NCBI GenBank assembly: GCA_036785705.1
Contig: JAWUZG010000159.1
Span: 4,216,001-4,280,000, forward strand
Length of the DNA stretch: 64,000 bases
DNA from: Acanthornis magna
Taxonomy: Eukaryota; Chordata; Aves; Passeriformes; Acanthizidae
Reading direction: 5' to 3'
Under the pieces are notes generated by a model. That model was not told the origin of the DNA. It did no database searches and was given only the letters and a program-made list of their open reading frames with translations. This document shows, piece by piece, positions 63,769-64,000 of the stretch. The position numbers were made by a program, and so were the translations under genes. Each line of letters begins with the position of its first letter. Positions within the stretch are counted from its first letter, which is position 1.

Positions 63769-64000
63769 ACCTTTTTGTATTGTTCTTACAGGAACATTGC
63801 ACTGGAGAGCTCCTTCTCCTGACATCATTGAAATTTGATTCACAGAGACATCTAAGTTGCCCAAGAAAAATCTACTTCTTTGACAACCAAGAACCGCCTC
63901 GACAGACTATTAAATTACTCGTCAGGAGTCTGGACTGGCCTTTCAAATTGTTTAACACCTACTATTTTCTGTTCTGGCAGCAAATTAATGGTCTGGAGAG

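Larger units (their letters stand above)
59211..64000. other. Non-coding stretch, no gene recognised
   Basis: No gene is recognised up to the end of the window. Simple sequences are a 22-nt A run (59731-59752), a T run near 62203-62210 and the small hairpin at 63739-63768. Frames up to 97 codons (61811-62104, plus) have no recognisable domain. Confidence 0.6.

Noticed and set aside
1..64000. CRISPR array, operons, ribosome-binding sites or bacterial mobile elements
   Set aside because: None are present. The tandem arrays have no unique spacers, and the CR1 and LTR content shows the DNA is vertebrate.

Overview
The window reads as vertebrate, most probably bird (songbird-like), intergenic or intronic DNA. 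It is AT-rich by eye, has stop codons in every frame at short intervals, and the dispersed repeats I can identify are CR1 LINE remnants and LTRs. I saw no Alu- or L1-like sequence. CR1 ends with the TTCTRTGATTCTAT-type 3' tail are characteristic of bird and reptile genomes. I could not place a single protein-coding exon, tRNA, rRNA or small RNA gene with confidence. Every open frame longer than about 100 codons is either inside a tandem array or LINE remnant, or has no recognisable protein features.

Layout. 1-7254: unique non-coding sequence. 7255-7320: a 66-nt T tract. 9550-9598: short CAG clusters. 9990-10130: weak LTR-like signals. 11464-11908: a solo LTR on the minus strand. 13426-13523: a speculative exon. 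13617-13725: a very CpG-dense patch, followed at 13903-14290 by a 5'-truncated CR1 LINE on the minus strand that keeps the C-terminal end of its reverse-transcriptase ORF. 23951-24479: a promoter-rich solo LTR on the plus strand. 33638-33680: an ATT microsatellite, then a short CR1 3' tail at 33790-33860. 34200-34690: a GC-richer block with open frames on both strands.

The right half carries three tandem arrays. They are seven copies of a 43-bp unit (40646-40946), twelve copies of a 15/18-bp unit (45681-45890), and about 40 copies of a G-run plus TATAATTTT unit (49514-50130). Near the end there is a large inverted repeat (58659-58797 and 59070-59210) combined with a direct duplication (58399-58473 and 58997-59065).

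No gene pathway or operon logic applies here. Any function would have to be regulatory (LTR promoters, CpG patches, G-quadruplex-capable DNA) or belong to a long transcript passing through. The strongest structural observations are the G-run array, the inverted-plus-direct duplication near 58.4-59.2 kb, the 43-bp array that stays open through all three frames, and the isolated CpG patch at 13.6 kb. None amounts to clear evidence of a new biological system.
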